64,000 nt of DNA. Origin: Acanthosepion esculentum (lineage: Eukaryota; Mollusca; Cephalopoda; Sepiida; Sepiidae). Both the position numbers and the translations under genes were made by a program. The stretch is from the NCBI GenBank assembly GCA_964036315.1, contig OZ038492.1, positions 34,948,618 through 35,012,617 of the forward strand, in the 5' to 3' direction. The notes under the pieces were generated by a model. It was not told where the DNA came from. It saw only the letters and a list, made by a program, of their open reading frames with translations, and ran no database searches. Shown piece by piece: positions 1 through 10,503 of the stretch (within the stretch, counting starts at the first letter, position 1; each line of letters starts with the position of its first letter).

Positions 1-833
1 GTATTGTGACTTTATTCTCTACATTGATTCCTACAGGAAAAATTAGTTTCGTTTTACGAACATTTCGGGTCACGCATTAAATTCGTGAACCGACGTATAT
101 TCACAGTCATCATCAATCCGGACACCAAGTTACTACATTTTCTTTCTTTTCACTTATAAAACATTACAATTATGGCCATTGCAACTAGTCACATTTTATT
201 TTTAAATAAGTGGCTAGCCTAATCAACGAAAGGTCCAATTTTGAGAGTCTAGCTTATCTGGTCGATTTAAGCTGGCCTAATAGAAATCGAATAGTCATAT
301 AAGATCACGTAACGCCACTGTCATATACGTTCAAAAAGATGCAAAGCGTCTACGTGATGCAAGAAAAAAAAACTTGCAAATTTTGCCTGGGTGACATTAT
401 CTGCTGTACAGTAGTGGTGTGTAAGCACGTTGATGACTCCAGATATTCACGTTTCGCAGTATGGGAAGATGGAAGAAAACGCGGAAGAAGAGAAAAAAAT
501 TACAGGCCATCACAACTGTAACGTTTCTCGATGGCGATGGCGAGAAAAATAAAGACAAAAACGAAGTCCAGTTGTCACTTACACTTTTTAAAAGTATTTA
601 CAAAGCAGAAAACGAATAAAAATTTCTATTGGGTTAAACAAAATTGTTTTTTTTTGTCGTTAAATGACATTACTATTGTTTAGTTTTACGTTAAATCACA
701 TTGACAATGTTTGGTTTAACTCTAAATGGAATTAATGTTTTTTTTACGATTTATCAACCCTTTTGGAGTTACTTAAAACCGAAACATATTTCGTCTTATA
801 GGAAAATAGCTAACAGAACCTGTTCTAAATTAC
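1..833. other. No gene recognised; A+T-rich unique-looking DNA
   Basis: This stretch holds short homopolymer runs and one 60-codon open frame at 339-521 with no family resemblance and a composition like its surroundings. I see no repeat family, RNA gene or coding exon in it. Confidence 0.6.
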
Positions 834-1186
834 TCTCTCCAACTAAGTAATCTTGGGCACCTCGGCGTGGTGTAATGGTTAGCCAACTTGTCTTGCTAAA
901 ACAGTTACAACGGAATAGTGAGTTCGGTCCTCACTGGAGCTCCACACTCTCGGCCGTGTGCCACATCTAAGCTACGCTTAGAAAATCATTTAGGTCACCT
1001 CGGCGTGGTGTAATGGTTAGCAAGTTTGTCTCGCTAAAACAGTCATGACTGAATAGTGAGTTAGATCCTCACTGGGTACCAAGGACTTTCGGCGTTGTGC
1101 CACATCTAAGCTACGCTTTGAAAGTCAGTTGGCCTTGTGCTACAATTTTGTAATTTTACAAAATAAATATTCTCTCCAACTAAGTA
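834..1186 (+). mobile_element. SINE-A tandem dimer with 16-bp target-site duplication
   Basis: Two head-to-tail copies of a tRNA-derived SINE start at about 856 and 994, 138 bp apart. Each has a polymerase III box A-like segment (GGTGTAATGGTTAGC) and a box B-like segment (GAGTTCGGTCCTC in the first, GAGTTAGATCCTC in the second). Each is followed by a shared tail ending around CATCTAAGCTACGCTT. The pair is flanked by a perfect direct repeat, TCTCTCCAACTAAGTA, at 834-849 and 1171-1186, which reads as the target-site duplication of one insertion event. After the second tail comes an A+T-rich end with AATTTTACAAAATAAATA. The dimer may therefore have transposed as a unit. Other SINE-A copies in this window are single and reverse-oriented. 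Confidence 0.8.
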
Positions 1187-1394
1187 CTGACGGGTTCGCC
1201 GACGCTAAAATTCGGTTATCGAACGAGAAAATGTTTTTCAGGGAAGATTTGATCGAAGTCTTAATTAAATGGCATTAGAAAGGTTTGGTTTTATGTCGAA
1301 TGGCATTAGCAGTGTTTAGTTTTACATTAAATAATGTTATGGGTATTTACTTTTGAAGCCTTTGACTCTTGGCGAAGAGCATCCATATTGTAAA

Positions 1395-1600
1395 CTGACG
1401 TTACTTAATCCCAAACAAAGAACAGCACCAAATCACACAGACCGCACCGCTTGAGGACTTTCAACATCAGCAACAACTAACAGGAATACCAACTGTAACT
1501 CAAGGAGAAAAGAATGATATCATCAATAAGTTAAAGTTCCACACTACTTCAAGAGAACCCTCATCGATGGTGGAAAGAGCGATAACAGCTACTAGAGTTG
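1395..1600. repeat. Diverged copy of repeat family K
   Basis: Blocks such as AAAGAGCGATAACAGCTA, and the preceding CAACATCAGCAACAAC region, match the tandem units at 45.06-46.08 kb in the same order and orientation. The level is that of an old dispersed repeat. Its class is unknown. The overlapping open frame on the minus strand has no recognisable domain. Confidence 0.45.
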
Positions 1601-1675
1601 AGAAACCTATTTTCCTGAAAAATTGCTTTAGAGAAAGATTTTTATAAATTTTAACTGACAGATGTACTGGACACA

Positions 1676-1790
1676 TAGACTCAAAAAGAAACCCCTGAAA
1701 TTTCTCGGACTCATAATGAAGGCGTGCTTGGAAAATTTGACACTTACAGGTCATATTGAAGGCAGAGAGGGAAGGGGAAATGAGCATATG
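1676..1790 (+). mobile_element. LINE-N1 reverse transcriptase C-terminal scrap
   Basis: The plus-strand frame reads KFLGLIMKACLENLTLTGHI followed by EGREGRG. This matches the C-terminal tail shared by the other LINE-N1 relics here (KFLGHIMRKEGLENLTLTG-type). It is a short, non-functional piece of a non-LTR retrotransposon ORF, cut off before a (TA)n block. Confidence 0.7.
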
Positions 1791-1829
1791 TGAATGGTGC
1801 GTGTCTATGATAATCAGAAAAACATTACC

Positions 1830-1831
1830 AC

Positions 1832-1913
<82 letters not shown>

Positions 1914-1932
1914 TAATTAAAATTTGTACCAC

Positions 1933-1974
<42 letters not shown>

Positions 1975-2060
1975 GTGGTACAAAATTTAATTTTTGTTAA
2001 TTTTTCTTCTTATCATTCCTTATGTTCCTTTCTATCGCTTTTAATTAAATTGTGTACCTG

Positions 2061-2126
<66 letters not shown>

Positions 2127-2140
2127 GTGGTAAAAAATTT
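1830..2140. repeat. Cluster of three (TA)n hairpins with conserved palindromic edges (family G)
   Basis: Three (TA)n arrays (about 1834-1908, 1936-1970, 2064-2122) are edged by ACCACTGCA on the left and/or its complement TGCAGTGGT on the right. Outside that lies ATTTTGTACC / GGTACAAAATTTAATT. The middle copy has both arms, so the whole unit is one long palindrome with a (TA)n core. The same right arm recurs at 4701-4727. The uninterrupted ORFs across these arrays are only Ile-Tyr repeats and not genes. Confidence 0.75.
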
Positions 2141-2360
2141 AATTAAATGAATGCTTGGGAAATCTGATACTCACATGGCGGTAGGAGGGAAATAGGGACT
2201 AGGGTAAGCAACGCGTGACATACTTAATGGGCTTGAACAAGTAGATGGCAGAACAGGGTCTGAGAGAAATAACAAAAAGACAAAACATATTGAGAACTAC
2301 AAGGGACAGGAAGATGTGGAGAGCCATGATCACCTACGGCATAAAGGGATACGGCACATA
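2141..2360 (+). mobile_element. LINE-N1 C-terminal fragment, second copy
   Basis: Frames here encode LGNLILT, then MAEQG-like and WRAMI-like motifs of the LINE-N1 tail, ending at GYGT followed by a stop (…GGATACGGCACATAA). It overlaps the protein region of the 1676-1790 scrap, so it is a separate copy and not the same element split by the microsatellites. It carries several frameshifts and is non-functional. Confidence 0.6.
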
Positions 2361-2710
2361 AAAGCAGATATCCACTTAGTGTTAACGCTCTTTCTAGTAT
2401 TGATATACTTTTCTATATTGATATTTATTACCGACTCTTATATCGTACTTTATTTCTATGCTAGACCTACTAAGGAGGTTTTCATATCCACGCATATGCG
2501 CTGATTCCTTCAGACATCGAACTCTCCAGTGTTCCCCCTTGTTCAGTATTTCCACGTCGCTCCACAGGGACTGGTGCCTAATTCTTTCTCTTTCTATATT
2601 GATCAGCCATGGCCGATATCATTGTCTCACGCCTAACTACGGCTTCTCGATATTCCTTCCAGCCTCATCCAGATCGGTATATACCTGAGGAAGTCTGGAG
2701 AGTACAACGG
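2361..2710. other. No gene recognised
   Basis: Mixed A+T-rich sequence with some C-rich patches and several overlapping short open frames of 60-90 codons. None resembles a known family and the frames disagree with each other. I see nothing supportable. Confidence 0.5.
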
Positions 2711-2966
2711 TTGATCCGTCATTTATGTGGCATGCTTAGGCGAGTTTTTCCCGCAGTAGGTTGGCATTTCTTTCTGGCAGCCATCCAAGTCTATAGCACT
2801 CGGTTTGTCCTGCTATTTACTCATTGCTGGAGGAGAAGAAGAGAATTCATGCCTTTCTCAAGGATATTAGCATGTATGTGAATGTAATGGATACGACTGG
2901 AATTCGAACTCGGATCTACGATTCCTCAATCCGAGCTGCTATCCATTATTCCACCGTGTTTCTTCC
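2711..2966 (-). mobile_element. SINE-B, nearly full length
   Basis: Read on the minus strand it has a tRNA-like head (GAGTAATGG-type box A, box B GTTCGAATTCC). The shared body follows, with CATTACATTCAC, the ATTCTCTTCTTCTCC stretch and the GCAGAAAGAAATG/CCTACTGCGGGAAAAA module. This body is repeated in nine or more other copies here. The copy is diverged and not bounded by an obvious target duplication. Confidence 0.75.
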
Positions 2967-3961
2967 AACAACGGTTGATAACAACTCCAAAAATGAGGAT
3001 AAAAGTTCGACTATAAATAGTAATGATAATCCCCATCGCAGAAATTCAGACAGAAATTGGCTTAAAGATGTTTGAAGATATTTCTAACAAAAACACTAAT
3101 ATGAACTTTATTTGACATGGTATGTTTGTCAAACAAATACGATCTTAAAGCTTTGCAAGATTCAGTTCAGTTAATACCAACTTTATTTGGAAATATTGAC
3201 TTGCCCAATAAGATCTGACATAGTGAATAATGACTAAAAAATTCCTATCCCATTTATTTTTATATGTCGCTTCCCTCACCAAATATCTGTCAGCTTTATG
3301 ATGGATGCCAACCAAAATCATGGCATCAGAATGGGAAATGAATAAGAGTTTACTTCCCGGTGACTACTGTCCTCTCCATCTCATTGGAAATATCTAAACA
3401 GAACTCACGATACGAATATAATGTAAAAACCGGTAGTTTTTAATTAGATACTTTTCATTAATATTTCAATTTAAAATATTTGTAGTTATTTTCGTTATCC
3501 ATAAATTACGAATCGGGATAGTAAACGCTTATATTTTTATTATTATTTCATGTAGAATTACGCGGGACAAATTCTCGACAGTAACACGCCCATAACATAA
3601 ACTTGGGGCAGTGTAGAAGCACTTAAATATAAACTGACAACCTAACCTTTCACAATAGATAATAAAGTATTTTAATTAAATCAAACTTCTTTCTCTTTCG
3701 CCTATTTTTAAATAGCTCCGTTTCTTGATTATTACGACAGTCGTCAAACAACAGTTATTACAGACATTTTTAAAACTATCTATTTTTTTTTATAGGAACT
3801 GAATATTGCTGTTTAATGTTCCAGCGCAACAAAAGAAAATTTAATTTGTACAAAAGGAACAATTTTAACTGTAGCTAAGATATAATGCAAAATAATGAAT
3901 CGATAAGACAACATGATGTTAAAAGGAAATTAGAAACATCATAAAGAACTGACATTAGAAG

Positions 3962-3963
<2 letters not shown>
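2967..3963. other. No gene recognised; A+T-rich
   Basis: About 1 kb without an open frame longer than 60 codons beyond the SINE edge, without SINE boxes and without recognisable transposon protein. Nothing to report apart from high A+T content. Confidence 0.6.

Positions 3964-4030
<67 letters not shown>
3964..4030. repeat. (TA)n microsatellite
   Basis: Pure TA array directly abutting the left terminus of the inverted-repeat element at 4031. This position is consistent with insertion at, or expansion from, a TA target. Confidence 0.9.
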
Positions 4031-4034
<4 letters not shown>

Positions 4035-4597
4035 ACATATAATAGACAATGAATGTCTATTATGTTTGATCATAAGCCGTTCTAATGTTCGAAGTTTGCT
4101 TTAAATTCTGGTGAAAATAAAGATAAATTTTGTCCAACATTTGGCAATTTTTTGTATTAAGTTGGTCCTAAGCTATCGGCTCACATGAGCCATCCTCTGA
4201 GTGGTTATACAGACATGAAACAAAGATATCCACCGTCAAAGCTGATATTTTGTTATTTTGACATAGAAAATTGCTATGCGACGATAACGGTCGCAGAATA
4301 GCAGACGCAGATCATAAGTTCAAGATGAGGTTCTATGACGTCATACCATGCGATAGACCGAAGTATTACAACAGAACCAATGTCTAGTTGCAATGTAATG
4401 TGTTGTGACTAGTTTGAAATGTAATTTTATTGAGTGTAAGTTGCTTCAGTTTAATGTAGATGGGCTCCAATATCTGAAGGTTCGTTTTACTGTGAGTATT
4501 ATTATATTTTCACCAGAAATTAAAGGCGACATTCGAGCATTAGAACGGCTCATGATCAGACATGATAGACATTCATCGTCTGTTATATTCAATAATA
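4031..4597. mobile_element. 567-bp element with ~90-bp terminal inverted repeats (MITE-like)
   Basis: The left end (TATTACATATAATAGAC, 4031-4118) and right end (4500-4597) are reverse complements over about 90 bp. Shared blocks include GATGAATGTCTAT-type, AGCCGTTCTAATG and TTCTGGTGAAAAT; by eye identity is roughly 85%. The interior has no transposase-like frame. This is the architecture of a non-autonomous DNA transposon, but the superfamily is unknown. The left flank is (TA)n; I could not define the right target duplication. Confidence 0.65.
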
Positions 4598-4627
4598 CTT
4601 TTTTAAATAATGATCTGCTGCCCAGTA

Positions 4628-4629
<2 letters not shown>

Positions 4630-4704
<75 letters not shown>

Positions 4705-4727
4705 GTGGTACAAAATTTAATTAAAGC
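4630..4727. repeat. (TA)n array with right arm of family G
   Basis: A 70-bp TA array ends in TGCAGTGGTACAAAATTTAA, the same right edge as the hairpins near 2 kb. The left edge here is different (CCCAGTACAC). Only half of the palindrome is therefore present, or the array has recombined. Confidence 0.8.
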
Positions 4728-4852
4728 GATAAAAAGGAACATGAAAAGTGACAAGAAGAAAAATTAACAAAACTAGGTAAAACATATTACTGCAAAATGG
4801 TAATATCGATTAACCAAAAAACCAACTAAACCAGTTTAGCGATACTTTCTCA

Positions 4853-5023
4853 TCAGAGCGCAATTGAGGACCAGAAATGTGCACAGCGACTAAATTGGAT
4901 TCGGACAAGAAACAATTCCGGGTATGACAGTGAATCAACTCTCCTAGCAGTAGACAGAGCAATTGATTCGATATAATCACTCCACTTCATGTCAGTGGAC
5001 AACCAGAGGCCAAGAAGTCTCAA
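4853..5023 (-). mobile_element. LINE-J1-like reverse transcriptase fragment
   Basis: The minus strand is open for 56 codons, beginning LRLLGLWLSTDMKWSDYIES. This is the segment just after the catalytic palm in CR1/Jockey-type LINEs (typical form LGL..S.DLKW..YI..IA..A..KVGSL). After the SLS stretch it loses resemblance and meets a stop. It is upstream, in protein order, of the region kept at 49.2 kb. It is non-functional and too short to assign to a clade. Confidence 0.6.
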
Positions 5024-5880
5024 TTTTTAAGTTTTACATTTTTTTTTTCATTTTGATAGGACCACGTCTCTCAATGTAAACAAGATACCTTCACCTTTTC
5101 TCTAAAAAAAAGCACAGCATAATGAAAAAGGGTCCCAAACTTTATGTAAACAACGTTTTATCGTCAAAATGTTTATGTTATTATTAAGAGGAGAGACCGA
5201 AGTATTTTTGATTATTTTGAAAAAAATTCATCCTTTCTAGCGTGTTCGAAAGTTTGGTTAAAAATCATTTTTTGTCAGTTGCTGGGTCAACGATTACTAT
5301 AAGAATTTTAGCGTCTTTTTTGGCAATAAAAAACATTGTATTGGAAATTCTTGCAAAAAACAAATATTTTTCTGATTTTAATTAAATTTTCATGACTTAT
5401 TCACAAATGAATAAAATTATTTTAGAAATTTATGTTATTTAGAAAATCATGGTAAAAAAATATATATTTTTTTACAATTGCTACCCCCTAAAATTTCTGC
5501 CTCTTCATAATTACATGAAGTAAAGGCAGGATGCTTTGGAGAATTTAAATCTACATTTTTTTGCCAAACAGAAACAGAAACATTTACCAAAAATCTGCTC
5601 TGAATCGTAAAATAAAAAATGTAATAAAACTATGACATTATTTAATTAGAAAAAATTTAATTACTTTTACAAATAAGATATATTAAGGACACAATTGGCT
5701 TAAGAAAAAACAATTTCGATGAATAATCAATTTTTATAAGAATTGTTTTTATTTTTTTTAAATTTAATTAAAAAAAATTATTAAGTTTAAACTTTTAAAA
5801 TTATATTATTAAGTGAAAACTATATTCAGAAATCATAAATGGTAAATCTTAATACCTGCCATCAAACAGCAAGAATTTTG

Positions 5881-5920
<40 letters not shown>

Positions 5921-6065
5921 ATGTCAAGTTTAGAAAGTATGGGTGACCATACGTGACATTATCAGAAAATAAGAACGATGACCTTACTAAATTTACAGCG
6001 AACATTCCTAAAATAAGATTAGGGAGAATATTTTCCAAAATTTGAAAGATTACTGAGTACTTCAA
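5024..6065. other. No gene recognised; very A+T-rich, with one short (TA)n at 5884-5917
   Basis: Long runs of A and T, no open frame of note and no SINE or LINE motif I can identify. The only structured item is a 34-bp TA array. Confidence 0.6.
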
Positions 6066-6747
6066 AATTATATAAAAAAGAGGCTCGTCTCATTTTCTTA
6101 AATTATATTTTACAGATAAAATCTCCGTAGAACAACAATCAATCTATCATAGAGGTAAACATAAATACTATCGGTTAAAAACACTGTTACTGTTGTCTTA
6201 AAAAATAATTTCTGTTATATTTTAAGCTTAGAATAATAATATTTGTTTAAAATCAGATTAATTATACTTTAAATCAGATAATATTTCTCAAATAAAGTTT
6301 CAGAAAAGTGTATTATATTTTTGAAAGATTTTTTAATAAAGAGAATTACATTGCGATAAAGACGACTAAAAAAGGGCACTAATCAGCTATTTAAGCAATA
6401 AAGCTCTCCCAGTCAATCTAACACCTTCAACTTCTTGTATCATTATTCTGTTTAATATATCTTTGTTATTCCTACTCTTGTGTTCGTGTTGTTTTTCCTT
6501 GGTCCCAACATTGGACCATAACAGTGGAGTAGGATATTGGACCATAACAATTAAATATTTAACAACAATAATAACTTATCCAACTAACACCATGAAACCA
6601 CGAGATCCGGAAATATTAACCAGACTGTAATCAGCTCCACGGACCTGATGATTGCGCGGTGCATGAAACCCAGAATCGTACTGTCGGCGTGGAGTATTAT
6701 GTATATTCATTAATATATACTTAATAGCTCTGTCATTTTGCAGTGAG

Positions 6748-6749
<2 letters not shown>
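6066..6749. other. No gene recognised; weak LTR-like edge at 6396-6560
   Basis: An AATAAAGCTCTCC segment is followed by T-rich sequence and TTGGTCCCAACATTGGACC. The 12-mer TTGGACCATAAC then occurs twice. This loosely resembles an LTR U5 end plus primer-binding region, but no matching second LTR or gag/pol frame is visible. I treat it as undetermined. Confidence 0.25.
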
Positions 6750-6788
<39 letters not shown>

Positions 6789-6862
6789 AACATGTAGATT
6801 TATTTATATTTATTTTGATTATATATATATACATATGTATATATATATATAGAGAGAGAGAC
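6750..6862. repeat. (TA)n and (GA)n microsatellites
   Basis: A TA array (about 6750-6785), a spacer with TTTATTTATA, then a second short TA tract running into GAGAGAGAGA near 6850. Confidence 0.85.
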
Positions 6863-7037
6863 AGACAAACTACTTTCAAATAACAAATGCCTAAATGCAG
6901 ATCAACTGAGCATATTTGCATGTGCAGCTGTTTTGCATTTAAATGCTGAACAACCCCCTAAAAATTTTTAAAAGTGTAAAATTGAAAGAAGTATAGAAAT
7001 TAGTATTTATTTAAACAATCTTATACATTTGTTTCCT

Positions 7038-7041
<4 letters not shown>

Positions 7042-7092
<51 letters not shown>

Positions 7093-7148
7093 GTATTTAG
7101 GCAGCAATCCTTCTTTCAAGCACATTTCATTAAAAACGACTGACAAGT
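7042..7148. repeat. (TA)n array plus conserved 58-bp flank
   Basis: A 47-bp TA array is followed by a block starting TGTGTATTTAGGCAGCAATC and ending near CGACTGACAAG. An almost identical block (two differences that I count over 58 bp) follows another TA array at 24713-24772. The shared flank shows that array and flank are one dispersed unit. Confidence 0.8.
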
Positions 7149-7179
7149 ATGTACGTATGTATATATATATGTATGTACG

Positions 7180-7238
<59 letters not shown>

Positions 7239-7260
7239 ATGCGTGTGTGTGTAAGGATAT
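7149..7260. repeat. Compound TATG/TA/TG microsatellite
   Basis: GTATGTACGTATG units, a 42-bp TA array and a (TG)n tail at 7222-7252 lie in direct succession. The ORFs across them encode only Tyr/Ile/Val/Cys repeats. Confidence 0.9.
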
Positions 7261-8371
7261 CTATAGAAAGATACATCTTTCTCTCTCCCCCTTTCTCTTT
7301 CTTTGTCTTTGTCTCAGTCCCTCTCTCTTCCTTTCTCTCTCTCTATTTCAATCTGCTCCCCTCTAGCTCTTCTTTCATATTGGGTCTCTGTTTTTCGTTT
7401 TCGTGTCTCTCATTTTTCCCTTTGGATGTCGTCCAAATTTTATTGAGTAAACAAAAATGCTTGGAGTACATTCAAGTTGACTCTTGGGCCAAAAATTAAG
7501 CCTCCCCGGGGGTATACTTGTCTTTCAGTCTGACCCTCTCCCCTGATGTCCGGCCTCAAACTACGAGCTCAATCATCATTTTTACTGAGTGTAACATAAC
7601 TAAAAAAAAAAAAAAAATCAAACCGAAAATAAGTCTGTCTATTTTATTTATGGTTGAAATTTAAGGACATTGTCTTGCTACTGTGAGTTGGGGCAAAGTT
7701 GAAAATGATGTAATACCAAAATTTTGGGTAAAAAGAAAATAATGAAATGAAGAAATTGATACGTGATTGGATGAACAGAACTATATAGAAGAATGAAGAA
7801 GGTGAAGCGAAATGGAAGGGTGAAGGACTGGCAGAGAGTTAATAAAAGCTGAGAATGAAAGAGAAACGAAGAATGAAAAAAGAGACTTGTTATGATACAC
7901 AAATTAAAAAAAGAGGGGAAAAGAAACAGAAGTAGGGACATATCGATTGCGTTCGACGTTCCGATCTAAAACAAGAGCAAGTAAACAATTCTAGTAGAAA
8001 ACTAAAATGAATTCGACCCTTTCTGTGTCCCCTACGCTTATGCTAAAACTAAGATAATTTTAATATAATAGCCGGCTACTCGTGTCCGTTAATAGCCGTC
8101 TGCTATGTGACGCTTGATCAGAGACACATTTCTGTATTTTATCACTCATAGAGCCCACCTGTGGTTTATACAACAACTATGTCGCAGACCTTAGTTACTA
8201 GTTTCCGGAAAATAGCACATAGACTGTCATGATCAGCAGTTTAAACAACGTCAGGTCGCTCAAAACCGCGGTCAAATTGGCTTGACTCTTCAGGACGTGA
8301 GCTATCATGGCTCTCAACTGTTTCTTCTCCCTTCTAGTTTTTTTTTATCTGTTTCCTATCCCTCCCAATGC
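7261..8371. other. No gene recognised; C+T-rich and G+A-rich low-complexity tracts
   Basis: 7276-7360 is a CT-rich tract and 7730-7930 is purine-rich. The short open frames (for example 7149-7499 plus and 7678-7941 minus) are leucine/serine- or phenylalanine-rich translations of these tracts. A weak resemblance of 8150-8280 to 57080-57175 (GTGGTTTATAC near an ATCAGCAGTTT block) may mark a very old repeat. Confidence 0.5.
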
Positions 8372-8996
8372 CTGTTCTGCCAACCATTTACACAAACTCG
8401 CTAGGGAGGTGATGCACTGTTTTTCTCTGTCCGTCTTGCCTTTAAGAAGTCCTGTGAGTGTCAAATTTTCTAAGCCCCCTTTCTTTCTTATGAACCCTAG
8501 AAATTAAAACAGACTCATTTTTATGATACGTATACGTTTCCCTTTTGTTTATATTTTCTCTAAAACTTTGTCGTTGCTCACATATTCATCCCATCGTATT
8601 CTCACTATCCTTCTGTAGAATCACATTTCTATTGCTTCAAGTCTCTTCCTTCATCTGTGAGTTTGTCCAACACTCACTTTCAAATAAAAAGACCGATATT
8701 ACATAACAGTTCAATATAGTATTTTTCGTTACTAGCGAAATTTTTCTGTTTCTTAATACTTTGTTTAGCTTTTGGAAGATATCTTTCGCTATCACAATGC
8801 TCCTTCGAATTTCGGCATCTCATTTTACATCCTCTGGCAAAACACCGTATTAAATTTTTGTCCTTACTTGATTTTTATTCTCCAATTTGTAATTCGAATG
8901 TTATTGATCTTTTTGTTCACAACCATAAATTTTCTTTTCTTACAATTTGTGTTTTCATTTTTGTCCTTTATTACCTTCCATAAGAGTTACAGTGGG
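8372..8996 (-). mobile_element. LINE-N1 reverse transcriptase C-terminal relic
   Basis: The sequence aligns block by block with the better preserved minus-strand copy at 63.1-64.0 kb. Shared tracts are GTTAAATTTTC-type, CCTAGAAATT, TTTTGGAAGA and CTTCTGTAGAA. The ancestral minus-strand protein covered the post-palm region, with the DVFQKL-like motif read near 8775. Stops and frameshifts occur throughout, so it is a dead copy. Family: non-LTR retrotransposon related to the animal endonuclease/reverse-transcriptase group; exact clade undetermined. Confidence 0.6.
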
Positions 8997-9192
8997 GAGA
9001 AATAAAACTGGAAAATAGATTAAAATTGGTAGGTGACTATTTTAATATTTTTTTTTTCTCGTTTTATCAACATTATGCAGGTGATCTGAAGCCGAAACAA
9101 ATTTTGGATTGTAAGTAATTGCGAGTGAATTGCATTAAAAGAATTGAGAATAAGAAATATTTTTTCAGATATAACTCCTATTTAATCCATAG

Positions 9193-9327
9193 ATTGGGGG
9201 AAGGAGAGGGATTCATACATTTCCTCAAGATATTTGCACGTAAGTAAACATAACTAACCGGAGGGGAATTCGAACTCAGTTCTACTAATTTCTCATTCCG
9301 AGCAGCTATCCGTTACACCACCTACAT
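9193..9327 (-). mobile_element. SINE-B, head and first body segment only
   Basis: Minus-strand order: TGGTGTAACGGATAGC head, box B TTCGAATTCCC, then TTACGTGCAAATATCTTGAG and TCTCCTTCCCC. It is truncated before the GCAGAAAGAAATG module. The first A-box is well conserved. Confidence 0.7.
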
Positions 9328-9985
9328 ATCTACATAGGTGGTTGAACGTGCTATTTATTAAGCATACCTCACAGAATAATCTTTCGAGTCTTAGATGGCT
9401 TCCAGTCTAGGAGACGATCTACTTTGAATTAAAAGCGTTGGAAAAATATCAAATGTGATTATGGTACTTCCCAATTAAGAAAGAAAAGGATATATATCGT
9501 CTCCGCCCTGAAAGAATATGGCAATCATGGATGAAATTATAGACATCAAATATTACCTTAAAAAAATGCTCAAATCTGTTTCTCCTCCCTCTCGCTAACA
9601 ATAGGGTAATATCAAGGTAGAGTGTAATCTAGAGCTTAGATGACAGTCTTTCTATGAATTCAAAACCTTTGAGAAGTAAACAAGAAACCATTCCACTATA
9701 TTTTATCAAGAAATAGCAACTCGCGGTTAACAAAGAAAAGGAATCTGCGTAGAGCCGTGATAACACACGCCTTTAAAGGATATCGCATTTTCCTAAATTC
9801 ATTCGCGGCCAGTGAGAAATGAACAAAATAGTAACTACCGATTATTTTATAAAATTAAACGGCTGACAGTTAGCTCATGACCAAGCTTCCCTGGTCGAGA
9901 GAAGATAGGTGTATATACAAGCTGATAAATGAAGAAAATCTGAATCAATATACGCGAATGCATGCAAGAGGTGTTGAGAGATATT
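9328..9985. other. No gene recognised
   Basis: A+T-rich sequence with two loosely similar stretches near 9470 and 9730 (AACAAAGAAAAGGA-like). There is no open frame of note and no transposon motif I can support. Confidence 0.55.
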
Positions 9986-10185
9986 AATGATTGGTTTGGT
10001 TTGGTTTCTTTTACGGCATATCACCCTCTATGGGTTATTTAATGTCGACAAGATTTTTATTGATGCTAATATTTTTTCCCCAAATGTATTGCTGCTGGTA
10101 ATATTAAAAAAAAGATGCATTGCTGGTAATAAATTGTTTTCTTCAAAAATTTATTTTTATTTACTCAACCCCTCACGGGGTCAAG
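9986..10185 (+). repeat. Compound repeat X, segment 1 plus start of minisatellite 1
   Basis: GGTTTGGTTTGGTTT leads into CGGCATATCACCCTCTATGG and GGTTATTTAATGTCGACAAG, then two or three degenerate units of TGCTGGTAATATT…AAATGTATT. The same order is seen at 27.85 kb, at 36.6 kb (segment 1 only) and, in both orientations, at 42.1-43.2 kb. No coding capacity. Confidence 0.75.
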
Positions 10186-10503
10186 TTGTGACACAAGGTC
10201 GGTTTAATGTGGGGAGCCCGAGCGCGTACACCTGGGCTAGGAACAAAATTTTCCCGCAGCCTCCGCAACCGTCGGTTGCGCTGGCCTCGGTGCCAGCACC
10301 GATCCCACTCTCTGGTGCAATGAGAGGCCGCGGCCTCGGACAGCTGTTCCCCAGGGCTGGGTACCTCTGAGTATAATTTTCCTTAGTTGCGATTCTGTCC
10401 TTTGACGGAGTTGCCCCTGAGTGCACTCTGCCCAAGGACAGTGACGCAACTGAGAGATAATAAATAGATGCGTTACAAACTACTCGAGAGAGTAAATTTA
10501 CAC
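10186..10503. repeat. Repeat Y: G+C-rich 0.3-kb dispersed repeat, inserted in X
   Basis: It starts at GTGACACAAGGTCGGT and ends at ACAAACTACTCGAGAG…AATTTACA. It is much richer in G+C than its surroundings. A second copy lies at 47223-47537 with the same limits. Landmarks in order: GTGCGTACACC-type, GCAACCGTCGG, GCCTCGG…GCACCGATCCC, CTCTGGTGCAATGAG, CAGGGCTGG, CACTCTGCCCAA, GACTGAGAGAT-type. It sits between minisatellite 1 and segment 2 of repeat X. The overlapping ORFs on both strands (9987-10370 plus; 10181-10449 minus) are not shared as open frames by the second copy, so I do not call a protein. Confidence 0.75.

Noticed and set aside
10181..10449. Protein-coding gene in the G+C-rich patch
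   Set aside because: The second copy of the same repeat at 47.2 kb does not keep these frames open.
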